39,743 bases of DNA, taken from NCBI GenBank assembly GCA_002373045.1, contig DFHU01000034.1, forward strand, positions 1 to 39,743, read 5' to 3'. A model generated the notes under the pieces. It was not told the DNA's origin. It searched no databases and saw nothing but the letters and a program-made list of their open reading frames with translations. Shown here piece after piece: positions 29,660-38,074 of this stretch (positions are counted from its first letter, which is position 1; the number at the start of each line of letters is the position of its first letter). This DNA comes from Pseudoselenomonas ruminantium. Its GTDB lineage: Bacteria > Bacillota > Negativicutes > Selenomonadales > Selenomonadaceae. The position numbers were made by a program, and so were the translations under genes.

Positions 29660-31102
29660 ATGAAGAAGGCAGCACTTTTTGGTATCTCCTTATTGATGTT
29701 ATCACAGTTAAATGGCACAGCCGATGCTGAAATATTAAACGATAAGGCATTGCAGCTGGCGGCAGAAAAAAATGCACAGATACAGGCAAATGAAGTGAAT
29801 GGACAGAAAAAGGAAGTTCCGCATAAGACATTGGCGGATGTAAAATCCAGCCATTGGTCTTATCAGGCCGTAAAGCAGCTCACGGAAGCCGGTCTGGTGG
29901 ACGGTTTTGACGATGGCATGTTCCACGGGGACAGGAATCTGTCCCGTTATGAAATGGCGGTTATCATCTCCCGCGCTATGGATAAGGTCGAGCAGGCCGA
30001 TGCCCAGCAGAAAATCATCATTCAGGCCTTGCAGGACGAATACAGCAAGGAATTAAAAAATATCGGGGCGCAGATTGAGGAATTAAAGCAAAAAGTAGAC
30101 CGCGTGCAGTTCCATGGTTACTTTGGTACGCGTTATGATAATGTGCATGGTATGGCGGTAGCCAGTGATGCGGTGATGAAGAAGACCACGCAGTTGTCCG
30201 TGGACACGCAATATCATTTTGATAAGCATACGATGATTACGGTCAGCACCACCTTTAATCGCAGCTTTAAGTCGGAGCAGGCGGATTATACCAATTTAGG
30301 TGCTCTGCAGTGGGTGGACTATAACAATCGCGGGTATTGGTTAAAATTTGGCCGTTATGCCACCACTATGGGCTATGGCCTGATGTTTAACGATGAAAAG
30401 ATACAGGGCGTGGAACTGGGCTTTGGCAAGGGGAAAAAACTTAGCGGGCGTTTAACGATTGCCCAGTATAAGCCGGTGACTTCGATTGAGGCCGATACGG
30501 ATAATGACTTTACGAATAATCTTAGCTCGCACAATCTGCATCCGGCATTGGTCAACAAGAATTTCTGGTCATTGGAACTGGATTACAAAATGACGCCCAA
30601 GACCAATGTGAAGGCGGTCTACCAGACCAAACCCAACACCAGAAATGCGTCCTTCCCCTTTAAAAATTGGGAAAGTACGGGCACGAGATTTGTAGAACTG
30701 GGCTTTGACCATCAGATTTGGAAGGATACTACGCTGATTGCGGATTTGGTGCATGCCAACTCGGATGTGAGCAAGAATGCTTATAAAATACAGCTGCAAT
30801 TTGGCAATCCCTGGCCCCCGGTCAAAGGCAAGCATGCACATACGCTGGCCTGGTACAATGCTCCGGCAGATGCCATGATTATCGGCGGCTCCGGCGGGCT
30901 TATCGGTGATTATATCAGCACATTGGGCGAAGGTTTCCGTGGCTGGGTGGCCGGTTATCAATGGTCGCCGATTAACAATACGATTTTTGATGTGTTCTAT
31001 ATGTATGGCAGAACGGTGGATGCCTCCAATCCTTATGGCACTACCCTTGCCGGCGGTGCACGCAAGAAAATCTTCCGCCTCGATTTCTCCCTGTTATTCT
31101 AA
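29660..31102 (+). CDS. SLH-domain outer membrane porin in the glycoside operon
   Basis: The 480-residue protein has a signal peptide (about 1-24, ending GTADA), an extra polar segment (about 25-55), one SLH domain (about 58-110: LADVKSSHWSYQAVKQL, GFDDGMFHG, LSRYEMAVIISRAM), a coiled-coil (about 115-150: IIIQALQDEYSKELKNIGAQ) and a C-terminal barrel ending in FRLDFSLLF. It shares the plan of the porin at 167 but is only distantly similar in the barrel. Its place between an MFS carrier and glycosidases suggests a substrate-dedicated pore. ATG 29660 has AAAGGG nine bases upstream; the ATG at 29651 overlaps a possible leader frame and cannot be excluded. Confidence 0.88.
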   Translation: MKKAALFGISLLMLSQLNGTADAEILNDKALQLAAEKNAQIQANEVNGQKKEVPHKTLADVKSSHWSYQAVKQLTEAGLVDGFDDGMFHGDRNLSRYEMAVIISRAMDKVEQADAQQKIIIQALQDEYSKELKNIGAQIEELKQKVDRVQFHGYFGTRYDNVHGMAVASDAVMKKTTQLSVDTQYHFDKHTMITVSTTFNRSFKSEQADYTNLGALQWVDYNNRGYWLKFGRYATTMGYGLMFNDEKIQGVELGFGKGKKLSGRLTIAQYKPVTSIEADTDNDFTNNLSSHNLHPALVNKNFWSLELDYKMTPKTNVKAVYQTKPNTRNASFPFKNWESTGTRFVELGFDHQIWKDTTLIADLVHANSDVSKNAYKIQLQFGNPWPPVKGKHAHTLAWYNAPADAMIIGGSGGLIGDYISTLGEGFRGWVAGYQWSPINNTIFDVFYMYGRTVDASNPYGTTLAGGARKKIFRLDFSLLF

Positions 31103-31128
31103 TATTATTAAGAAAGATGGAATCCCTT

Positions 31129-32838
31129 ATGACGAACAAAATTGATTTACATGCAAATCCCTTTTACCTTACGGATGAGGATATACGTTGGGTAGAAGAA
31201 ACCAAAGAGAACATGAGCACCGAGGAAAAAGTCGGCCAGCTCTTTTGCCCCATTGCGCCGGGGCCGGATAAAGCGGCTTTGCAGGATGTCTTAGACACCC
31301 TGCATCCCGGCGGCATGATGTTCCGCGCTCTGCCGGGCAAGGAAATACAAGGGGCGCAGCGCTATTTGCAGGAAAAATCGCCAGTACCGCTGCTATTGGC
31401 GGCCAATTTGGAAGCGGGCGGCAACGGCGTGATGACCGAGGGAACCTATTTTGGTTATCCGATGGAAATGGCTGCCACCGGCGATGAAATACATGCTTAT
31501 CATTTAGGCAAGGTATCGGCGGCAGAAGGTAATGCCACGGGCTGCAATTGGGCGTTTTCCCCGATTGTGGACCGGAATGTAAATTATCTTAATCCGATTA
31601 CCAATGTGCGCACCTATGGCGATGATACGGATACGGTTATTGCCATGAGCAAGGCGTTTACCAAGGGCGTGCAGGAAGAAGGTATGGCAGTCGCCATCAA
31701 GCACTTCCCCGGTGATGGTATGGACTATCGCGACCAGCATCTGCATCCGACGATTAACTCCTGCTCGGCAGAGGAATGGGATGAAACCTACGGGGAAATC
31801 TACCGCCAGCTGATAGCTGCCGGAGCCGAATCGGTCATGGTGGGGCATATCCTGCAGCCGGCCTGGCAGCAGAAGTTAAATCCGGCATTAGAGTTGAAGG
31901 ATTTACTGCCCGCGACCTTGTCGCCGGAACTTTTGCAGGGACTTTTGCGTGAGCATTTGGGCTTTAACGGCCTGATTATCACGGATGCTACGCCCATGGG
32001 CGGCTTCACCAATGCCCTAAGCCGCAAAGACGCAGTACCTATGGCGATTGCCGTCGGCTGTGATATGTTCCTCTTTAACCGCAATATGGCCGAGGATTTC
32101 CAGTTTATGCTGGACGGGCTGAACAAGGGCATTTTGACGGAGGCACGTTTAGACGAGGCTGTTACCCGGATTTTGGCCTTGAAAGCGCATTTGAAACTGC
32201 ACCTTCGCCAAAAGGAGGGCAAATTGGTGCCGGATGAAGCGGCTTTGCAGGAGGTACTGAACAGGAAAGAGTTTAGGAAATGGGCGGAAGATGCCGCCGA
32301 TAAGGCTGCTACGCTTGTAAAAGATACGCAACAGGCCCTGCCGCTGAATCCTGCCACCCAAAAGCGTCTGCTCTTGTATGTCTTCGGTGATGAATGGGGA
32401 TATTTTGGCAACGGCAGTGCCAAGCTGTTCAAATCGCTGTTGGAGGATGCTGGCTTTACGGTGGATGTATTTGATAAAGAGGCTATGCGCTTTGCGTATA
32501 TTGATATCAAACGTGCCGATATCGTGAAACAGTACGATGCCGTTATCTATTATGCCAATATTGAGCCGGCCAGCAACAAGAGCACGCTGCGCATGGAATG
32601 GAACTGGCCGATGGCCTCCAATATGCCCTGGTTTATTCACGACCTGCCGGTTATCGGCGTGGCGACAGGTTCGCCTTATCTTTTGCAGGATATGCCGGTT
32701 TTAAAGACGCTCGTCAACGGTTATACGGCAGCGCCGGCAATGCTGAAAGCCATTGTGGATAAGCTGACTGGCAAAAGTGAATTTGTGGGCAAAAGCCCGG
32801 TAGACCCCTTCTGTGGGATGTGGCAGACGAAATTTTGA
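31129..32838 (+). CDS. Glycoside hydrolase family 3 enzyme with histidine acid/base (possible phosphorylase)
   Basis: The 569-residue cytoplasmic enzyme has a GH3 TIM barrel (about 20-340) and a C-terminal alpha/beta domain (about 370-560). Visible motifs are TEEKVGQLFCP, VAIKHFPGDG, the D202-x-H204 dyad in YRDQHLHP, and the nucleophile Asp286 in IITDATPMGG. The Asp-His dyad is the acid/base of the NagZ-like GH3 branch, members of which can use phosphate instead of water. The gene is followed at once by a beta-phosphoglucomutase gene whose ribosome site overlaps this stop codon, so phosphorolysis giving beta-glucose-1-phosphate is plausible. A plain glucosidase or N-acetylhexosaminidase remains possible. 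Start: ATG 31129 or 31117; both have only weak ribosome sites. Confidence 0.85.
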   Translation: MTNKIDLHANPFYLTDEDIRWVEETKENMSTEEKVGQLFCPIAPGPDKAALQDVLDTLHPGGMMFRALPGKEIQGAQRYLQEKSPVPLLLAANLEAGGNGVMTEGTYFGYPMEMAATGDEIHAYHLGKVSAAEGNATGCNWAFSPIVDRNVNYLNPITNVRTYGDDTDTVIAMSKAFTKGVQEEGMAVAIKHFPGDGMDYRDQHLHPTINSCSAEEWDETYGEIYRQLIAAGAESVMVGHILQPAWQQKLNPALELKDLLPATLSPELLQGLLREHLGFNGLIITDATPMGGFTNALSRKDAVPMAIAVGCDMFLFNRNMAEDFQFMLDGLNKGILTEARLDEAVTRILALKAHLKLHLRQKEGKLVPDEAALQEVLNRKEFRKWAEDAADKAATLVKDTQQALPLNPATQKRLLLYVFGDEWGYFGNGSAKLFKSLLEDAGFTVDVFDKEAMRFAYIDIKRADIVKQYDAVIYYANIEPASNKSTLRMEWNWPMASNMPWFIHDLPVIGVATGSPYLLQDMPVLKTLVNGYTAAPAMLKAIVDKLTGKSEFVGKSPVDPFCGMWQTKF

Positions 32839-32846
32839 GGTGCGAT

Positions 32847-33485
32847 ATGCGATACGAGAATATAATTTTTGATTTGGATGGTGTGCTGGTATCTACGGAC
32901 GAATACCATTATCAGGCTTGGAAAAAAATTGCCGATGAAGAGGGCATTTATTTTGACCGCGCGATTAATAACCGCCTGCGGGGCGTGTCCCGCATGGAAA
33001 GTCTGGAAATCATTCTGGAACGGGCACATAAAACATATACGCAGGCTGAAAAAGAGAAGCTGGCGCAGCGGAAAAACGATTACTACAAGGAGCTGTTGGG
33101 GAATCTGACGGCCTCTGACACCTTGCAGGGCGTGCGGGAAACCCTCATTGACCTGCGGCAGAAAGATGTGCATATCGCTGTCGGTTCTTCGAGCAAAAAC
33201 ACCATGCGTATCTTAAAGCAGGTCGGTTTAGAAAACGCTTTCGATGCCATTGCTGATGGTACGGAAATCACGCATAGCAAGCCCGACCCGGAAGTTTTTC
33301 TGCTGGCGGCGCAAAAGCTGGGGGCAAAACCGGCAAACTGTCTGGTCGTGGAAGATGCACTGGCCGGGGTCAATGCCGGCTGCCGGGCAGGGATGTCTGT
33401 AGCCGGTATCGGTGAGGCGGCCAAGTCGCCGCGGATTACTTATGCTATCCGCAGTGTAGCTGATTTACTAAGCCTTGTAGAATAA
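32847..33485 (+). CDS. pgmB: Beta-phosphoglucomutase
   Basis: The 212-residue HAD-family mutase converts beta-glucose-1-phosphate to glucose-6-phosphate. Landmarks are the nucleophile Asp9 and acid/base Asp11 in IIFDLDGVL, the cap-domain specificity loop NNRLRGVSRMESLEII, VGSSSKN, the lysine of THSKPDPEVF, and VEDALAGVNAG. The RGVSRMESL cap signature separates true beta-PGM from general HAD phosphatases such as the one at 4187. Start ATG 32847 has GAGGTG just upstream, overlapping the stop of the GH3 gene, so translation is coupled to that gene. Beta-PGM only makes sense with a phosphorylase that forms beta-glucose-1-phosphate. No GH65 or similar enzyme is nearby, which points to GH3. Confidence 0.93.
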   Translation: MRYENIIFDLDGVLVSTDEYHYQAWKKIADEEGIYFDRAINNRLRGVSRMESLEIILERAHKTYTQAEKEKLAQRKNDYYKELLGNLTASDTLQGVRETLIDLRQKDVHIAVGSSSKNTMRILKQVGLENAFDAIADGTEITHSKPDPEVFLLAAQKLGAKPANCLVVEDALAGVNAGCRAGMSVAGIGEAAKSPRITYAIRSVADLLSLVE

Positions 33486-33538
33486 TTTTTGGAGAGCTTC
33501 AATGAGTATCTTATTGGCGTAATGGAGGTAAGTAAGCA

Positions 33539-34807
33539 ATGAAGAACTTAATTTTTCCACAGAATTTTCTTTGGGGCAGTGCAACTGCCGCGCATCAGGT
33601 AGAAAGCATGAATATACATTCCGATATCTGGGCGGAGGAGCATGTGGCAGGTTCCATTTACAAGGATAAATCCGACCATACCTGCGACCATTATCAGCAC
33701 TATCGGGAAGATATTGCGCTGATGGCGGGGGCAGGACTCAAAGCCTATCGTTTCTCGATTGAATGGGCACGGATTGAGCCGCGGGAAGGGGAGTTTCCTG
33801 CCGAGGCTATTGCGCATTATGCTGATGTGCTGGCGGCCTGTGAGGAATATGGGATTACGCCGGTGGTAACGCTGCATCATTTCACCAGTCCCCAGTGGTT
33901 GATGAAATATGGCGGCTGGAAGGGCGAGAAAACGCCGTATTATTTCGGCCGTTATGCCCGCTATGTGCTGAAAGCCTTGGGAAAACATATTCCCTATATC
34001 ATCACGATGAATGAAATAAACATTGCCACCATGCTCAAACAGCTGTTTGCCGAATGGAACTTTGTGCCGCCTATCGGCATGGCTGCCGAAGGCTGGACGG
34101 CACCGGAATGGCGGGAACAGGCCGCCAAAGCCTGCGGTACGGATTTGGAGCATTATTTTACCATTCATATGGCTTCGGAGCCGGAACATATTGAGATTAT
34201 CCGTCAGGCGCATAATGAAGCCGTGAAAGCCGCGCGGGAATTTGCGCCGCAGGCCAAAGTCGGCGTAAGCCTGGCCCTTTCGGATGTCTGTGCCGCACCA
34301 GGTGGTGAACAGGTGGCAGAAAAGGTTTGGCAGAGCTATTTTGGCCAGTACAAGGATATCTATATGAACGCTGATTTTGCGGCTGTGCAGAATTATGAAC
34401 GGGAAATCTATGATGCCAATGGGCGTGTGCCGCATGGTGCAGAGGAAGAACTCACGGAATGCGGTTATCCGTATTGTCCGGAGGCGGTAAGCTCCGTGGT
34501 GCGCCGGGTTTACAAGGAAACCGGTCTGCCGGTCATGGTTACGGAAAACGGCATTGCCACGCAGGACGACAGCCGCCGCATTGACTTTATCCGTGAGGCG
34601 GTCACAGGGCTGCATGCTGCCGTGGAGGACGGCGTACCGCTTTTGGGGTATATCTATTGGAGCAGTATGGATAATCTGGAATGGGCTATGGGCTTTGACA
34701 AACATTTCGGCCTGATTGCGGTGGACAGAGAGACCATGCACCGTACCGTAAAGCCCAGCTGCCGCTATTTGGGCAGAATTGCACAAAACAATGGTTTGAC
34801 AGAGTAA
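33539..34807 (+). CDS. Glycoside hydrolase family 1 beta-glucosidase
   Basis: The 422-residue GH1 TIM-barrel enzyme has the N-terminal signature FLWGSATAAHQVE, the acid/base Glu159 in TMNEINI, the nucleophile Glu336 in VTENGIA, and the sugar-binding segment YWSSMDNLEWAMGF. Glu-Trp after DNL is the mark of enzymes for free (not 6-phosphorylated) beta-glucosides, in agreement with MFS rather than PTS uptake. It lacks a signal peptide and is slightly shorter than the usual ~450 residues. GGAGGT precedes ATG. It closes the operon: a terminator follows. With GH3 it may split a mixed oligosaccharide or handle aryl-glucosides while GH3 handles oligosaccharides; which does what is not visible. Confidence 0.93.
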   Translation: MKNLIFPQNFLWGSATAAHQVESMNIHSDIWAEEHVAGSIYKDKSDHTCDHYQHYREDIALMAGAGLKAYRFSIEWARIEPREGEFPAEAIAHYADVLAACEEYGITPVVTLHHFTSPQWLMKYGGWKGEKTPYYFGRYARYVLKALGKHIPYIITMNEINIATMLKQLFAEWNFVPPIGMAAEGWTAPEWREQAAKACGTDLEHYFTIHMASEPEHIEIIRQAHNEAVKAAREFAPQAKVGVSLALSDVCAAPGGEQVAEKVWQSYFGQYKDIYMNADFAAVQNYEREIYDANGRVPHGAEEELTECGYPYCPEAVSSVVRRVYKETGLPVMVTENGIATQDDSRRIDFIREAVTGLHAAVEDGVPLLGYIYWSSMDNLEWAMGFDKHFGLIAVDRETMHRTVKPSCRYLGRIAQNNGLTE

Positions 34808-34814
34808 TTTTGTT

Positions 34815-34855
34815 CCCTTCCATGGGCGTTATGAGCCCTTGGAAGGGGCTTTTTT
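34815..34855 (+). terminator. Rho-independent terminator of the glycoside operon
   Basis: CCCTTCCATGGGC pairs with GCCCTTGGAAGGG with one mismatch around GTTATGA, followed by six Ts. Confidence 0.9.
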
Positions 34856-34891
34856 GTACCTGTTCAAAAGACGCTGAAAAGTAGAGAATGC

Positions 34892-34920
34892 TTGCCATAT
34901 TTGATACTCTGTTATATGAT
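34892..34920 (+). promoter_or_regulatory. Promoter of the LevR-type activator
   Basis: TTGCCA (34892-34897) and TATGAT (34915-34920) are separated by 17 bases. A GATACTCT element sits in the spacer and its inverse AGAGTATC just after the -10. Confidence 0.6.
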
Positions 34921-34934
34921 TTAGAAAGAGTATC
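34903..34934 (+). promoter_or_regulatory. Inverted GTATC operator over the activator promoter
   Basis: GATACTCT (34903-34910) and AGAGTATC (34927-34934) form a perfect inverted repeat with a 16-base gap, centred on the -10 box. A third GATAC lies at 34946-34950, next to the start codon. The same GTATC core recurs upstream of the PTS promoter, so binding here would cause autorepression. Confidence 0.5.
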
Positions 34935-34951
34935 GAAGGGGTGTGATACAG

Positions 34952-37756
34952 ATGAAACGAAGTGAGCGGATTTATCTCTATATAAAGGAACGTTCAGGGA
35001 CGTTCAAGGGGAATAAATTATCCGGTCAGATTGGTTTTGATGCGCAGGAAATCGCCGATGAGCTGGATATCCTGCGCAATAATGTGTCCAAGGAACTAAA
35101 CGAACTGCATCGGCAGGACAAGATTGTAAAATTTACCGGGCGGCCGGTGCGGTATTTTGACCGGGAGACATTGGCAGAGCTGTTGGAGACGGAATTGGGG
35201 CAGGGGCCGTTGCAATTCCGCGATGTGGAGGAGTGTAAGCGTCTGTTTGTCCGCAATGCGGAGGAAGAGGCTAATCCCTTTGCCCGCCTGATTGGCGCGG
35301 ATAAGAGCCTGAAACGGCAGGTGGAACAGGGCAAAGCGGCGATTTTGTATCCGCCAGATGGGCTGCATACCTTGATTGTCGGGCAGACCGGCGTTGGCAA
35401 GACGCTCTTTGCCCATATGATGTTTGCCTATGGCAAGGCCATGCACCGTTTTGCTGAAGATGCGCCGTTTATCACGTTTAACTGTGCGGATTACTACAAC
35501 AATCCGCAGCTCTTGATATCCCATGTGTTTGGTCATATCAAAGGCGCTTTTACGGGGGCGGACACGGCCAAGGCCGGCCTGGTGGAAGAAGCCGACGGCG
35601 GCGTACTGTTCCTCGATGAAATTCATCGTCTGCCGCCAGAAGGGCAGGAAATGATTTTCTACTTTATGGATACGGGCACCTTTAACCGTTTGGGGGAAAC
35701 CACCCGCAGCCGCAAGGCGAAAGTGCTGATTATCGGCGCGACAACGGAAGACCCCAAATCGGCTTTGACCAAGACCTTTGTACGGCGTATTCCGAACATC
35801 ATCACCATCAAGCCGCTCTCAGAGCGTACCTTGGAGGAAAAACTGGATATCCTGAAACTGTTGTTTATGGAAGAAGCCCAGCGGGTGAAAAAACCGGTAC
35901 GCATCAGCGTGGAAGCGGTAAAGGCTTTAATTGGCAGTATTGGCAGCGGCAACGTAGGGCAGTTAAAATCCAACATTAAACTCCTATGTGCGCAAGCGTT
36001 TTTGAATGGTATCGACAATCCCAGTTTTATTGAAGCGGATTTTCGCATGCTGCCGCCTGGCGTACGGGATGGCCTGTTGACCTTGTCGGCCAACCGGCAG
36101 GCACTTGCCGAGCTTACCCAATATGTCAGCGAACCTTTGCTGGTATCTCCTCCGGGAGGAAAGTTTAAGCTTGATGATGAGGGCAGCCGCGAGGGCTTTA
36201 ATCTCTATCAGGTGGTCGAAAATAAGGTGGCTTTGCTGAAAGGCGAAGGTATCAGTGATGACCTGATTAAACAGATTGTGGCCACAGACGTAAATGTTTA
36301 TGTCAAAGACCTATATAATAAGAAGCATTCGGTCAATATGACCACGCGGGAACGACTCTTGAAAATCGTCGATGAAGCTTTGGTGGATTTTTCCGAGCAG
36401 ATTTCCCTGTATGTGCAGAAACGATTAAATCGCAGCTATCGTGACCGATTCCTCTATGCGTTTAGCCTGCACCTGTCGGCTTTCCTGAAACGCGTCAAGG
36501 CGCATGAAGCCATTCCTTATACGGAAATCGAGGGGGCTATTCCCCAGGATTCTGACTATATGCGCATGGCAGAGGAAATCGGCGTGCTGATTGAACAGCA
36601 CTACCATGTGACGGTGCCGCGGGCGGAAATTGAGTATATTGCCCTGCTGCTGGAGTCGGCTGAGGATGATGAACTGGAAGAAAAAATCATCATTCTGGTG
36701 GCGACGCATGGCAAGAACACGGCCAGCTCCATGGTGGAGGTGGCGAAAAGGCTGTTCAGCTCTACGGATACCAATATCATTGCCATTGATATGCCGTTGG
36801 AGGTCAATCCACAGGAGGTGCTGGAGCAGACGGCAGCCATGCTCAAGGGAATGGAGTGCCAAAAGGGCGTTCTTATCTTGGCGGATATGGGCTCGTTATG
36901 CAATATCGGTGCACTTCTGGCTGAGCGGCTGAAAATTCCTGTGCGCACGTTGGATATGGTATCGACACCGTTGATACTCGAAGCCATGCGCAAGGTGGAT
37001 ATTGCTGGGATGGATTTGGAGAGTATCTATGAATCGCTGCTGAACTTCAAAGGCTATGAGGCGGTTGATACACATGAAGGTCCTGCTAATACACAGGAAG
37101 CGATTGTGACGATATGCTCATCCGGGCACGGTGCTGCCATGAAGATCAAAGCATTGGTTGAGGACGTATTGCGCCATGCCGGACGGATAATCGAAGTCAT
37201 TCCCGTAGGCGTACTGCATCTGGATGACCGGCTGGCAGAAATTGCCAGGGAATACCGCATAGTAGCAGCGGTAGGCATGAAAAAACCGGCCATGAATGTG
37301 CCGTTTATTCCCCTGGAACAACTCATCGATGGGGAAGGGGAGCGTCTGTTGACGGAACTGGTCTTTAACAGTGAATCTGCGCTTGAAGCGCGAATCCCGC
37401 AGGGGGACGGCAAGGGCAATATGGTCGTTCAGCGCCTTTGCGAGGAGTCTTTGCAGCGTTTTCTTACCTATTTAAATCCCGCCAAGATTATGAGCGTACT
37501 ATTGGAATTTGATAAGTCGCTGGAAAAGGATTTGCAGTTAAAGCTTTCCAATCCATTGCGGGTGCGGCTGTTGGTGCATTGCGGTTGTGCCCTGGAGCGG
37601 GTGGTAACCCGCAGTCCGCTGGTCTACAAGGAAGATAAGTCGCTGGTCGATAAAAAGAAACTGCTAGCTTTGCAAAAGGCAGCACAAATCTTTGACGAAA
37701 CCTTAAAATTACGTTTTGACGAAGATGAATATTATTTTATGGCGAATATGCTGTGA
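34952..37756 (+). CDS. LevR-type sigma-54-dependent activator with PTS regulatory domains
   Basis: The 934-residue protein matches B. subtilis LevR in length and plan: N-terminal HTH (about 1-70), sigma-54-interacting AAA+ domain (about 110-350: Walker A GQTGVGKT, sigma-contact loop GAFTGA, Walker B GGVLFLDEIHR), PRD1 (about 465-575), EIIA-Man-like domain (about 578-690, His586 in VATHGKN), EIIB-Gat-like segment (about 705-790: TICSSGHGAAMKIK), and PRD2 (about 820-934). LevR-type proteins are held inactive by phosphorylation from their own PTS and activated through HPr when substrate flows. GAAGGGG precedes ATG 34952. The mannose-family PTS operon and a sigma-54 promoter lie directly downstream. 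Confidence 0.95.
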   Translation: MKRSERIYLYIKERSGTFKGNKLSGQIGFDAQEIADELDILRNNVSKELNELHRQDKIVKFTGRPVRYFDRETLAELLETELGQGPLQFRDVEECKRLFVRNAEEEANPFARLIGADKSLKRQVEQGKAAILYPPDGLHTLIVGQTGVGKTLFAHMMFAYGKAMHRFAEDAPFITFNCADYYNNPQLLISHVFGHIKGAFTGADTAKAGLVEEADGGVLFLDEIHRLPPEGQEMIFYFMDTGTFNRLGETTRSRKAKVLIIGATTEDPKSALTKTFVRRIPNIITIKPLSERTLEEKLDILKLLFMEEAQRVKKPVRISVEAVKALIGSIGSGNVGQLKSNIKLLCAQAFLNGIDNPSFIEADFRMLPPGVRDGLLTLSANRQALAELTQYVSEPLLVSPPGGKFKLDDEGSREGFNLYQVVENKVALLKGEGISDDLIKQIVATDVNVYVKDLYNKKHSVNMTTRERLLKIVDEALVDFSEQISLYVQKRLNRSYRDRFLYAFSLHLSAFLKRVKAHEAIPYTEIEGAIPQDSDYMRMAEEIGVLIEQHYHVTVPRAEIEYIALLLESAEDDELEEKIIILVATHGKNTASSMVEVAKRLFSSTDTNIIAIDMPLEVNPQEVLEQTAAMLKGMECQKGVLILADMGSLCNIGALLAERLKIPVRTLDMVSTPLILEAMRKVDIAGMDLESIYESLLNFKGYEAVDTHEGPANTQEAIVTICSSGHGAAMKIKALVEDVLRHAGRIIEVIPVGVLHLDDRLAEIAREYRIVAAVGMKKPAMNVPFIPLEQLIDGEGERLLTELVFNSESALEARIPQGDGKGNMVVQRLCEESLQRFLTYLNPAKIMSVLLEFDKSLEKDLQLKLSNPLRVRLLVHCGCALERVVTRSPLVYKEDKSLVDKKKLLALQKAAQIFDETLKLRFDEDEYYFMANML

Positions 37757-37764
37757 TACAGTTC

Positions 37765-37805
37765 ATACACTATGACAATGACATTTGTCATAGTGTATTT
37801 TTTTT
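37765..37805 (+). terminator. Rho-independent terminator of the activator gene
   Basis: A perfect 14-bp stem (37765-37778 with 37785-37798) closes on TGACAT and is followed by eight Ts. Confidence 0.93.
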
Positions 37806-37830
37806 ATCGTGATGGAGGTCATTTTATACA

Positions 37831-37884
37831 AAAGAGTATCGGAAAGTGGATTGAAGTGTATCAAAATAATACTTATAGTATCAT
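37831..37884 (+). promoter_or_regulatory. Putative upstream activator sites for the LevR-type protein
   Basis: Three GTATC cores (37836, 37858, 37878) are spaced 22 and 20 bases, about two helical turns, roughly 110-155 bases upstream of the sigma-54 start site. The first shares 11 bases (AAAGAGTATCG) with the operator over the activator's own promoter. The third lies in ATAC-TTATA-GTAT, a small palindrome. A fourth, inverted copy (GATAC at 37957-37961) abuts the -24 box. Enhancer position and spacing fit a sigma-54 activator. Confidence 0.55.
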
Positions 37885-37968
37885 AAAGCAAAAAGTTTTA
37901 TGAAAAATAAGTGAAAAACACGGGTAAAACAAACGAAAAGATAAATTTTCGTTTTTGATACACAAAGT

Positions 37969-37984
37969 TGGCACGCGGCTTGCA
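37969..37984 (+). promoter_or_regulatory. Sigma-54 (-24/-12) promoter of the PTS operon
   Basis: TGGCAC-GCGGC-TTGCA is a full match to the sigma-54 consensus, with GG and GC ten bases apart. Transcription would begin near 37996, about 80 bases before the EIIA start. Confidence 0.93.
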
Positions 37985-38074
37985 TTATATAGGGGCGTAA
38001 GGCAAAAAAGCCAAAAACGTTCAAATTCAACCATAAATGTTAATCTTGGGGAAATTTTTTAGGAGGTAGAGAGA

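Noticed and set aside
33502..33522. Six-codon frame (MSILLA) with a GGAGAG site between pgmB and the GH1 gene
   Set aside because: It is too short to support, and the GH1 gene has its own good ribosome site. Probably chance.
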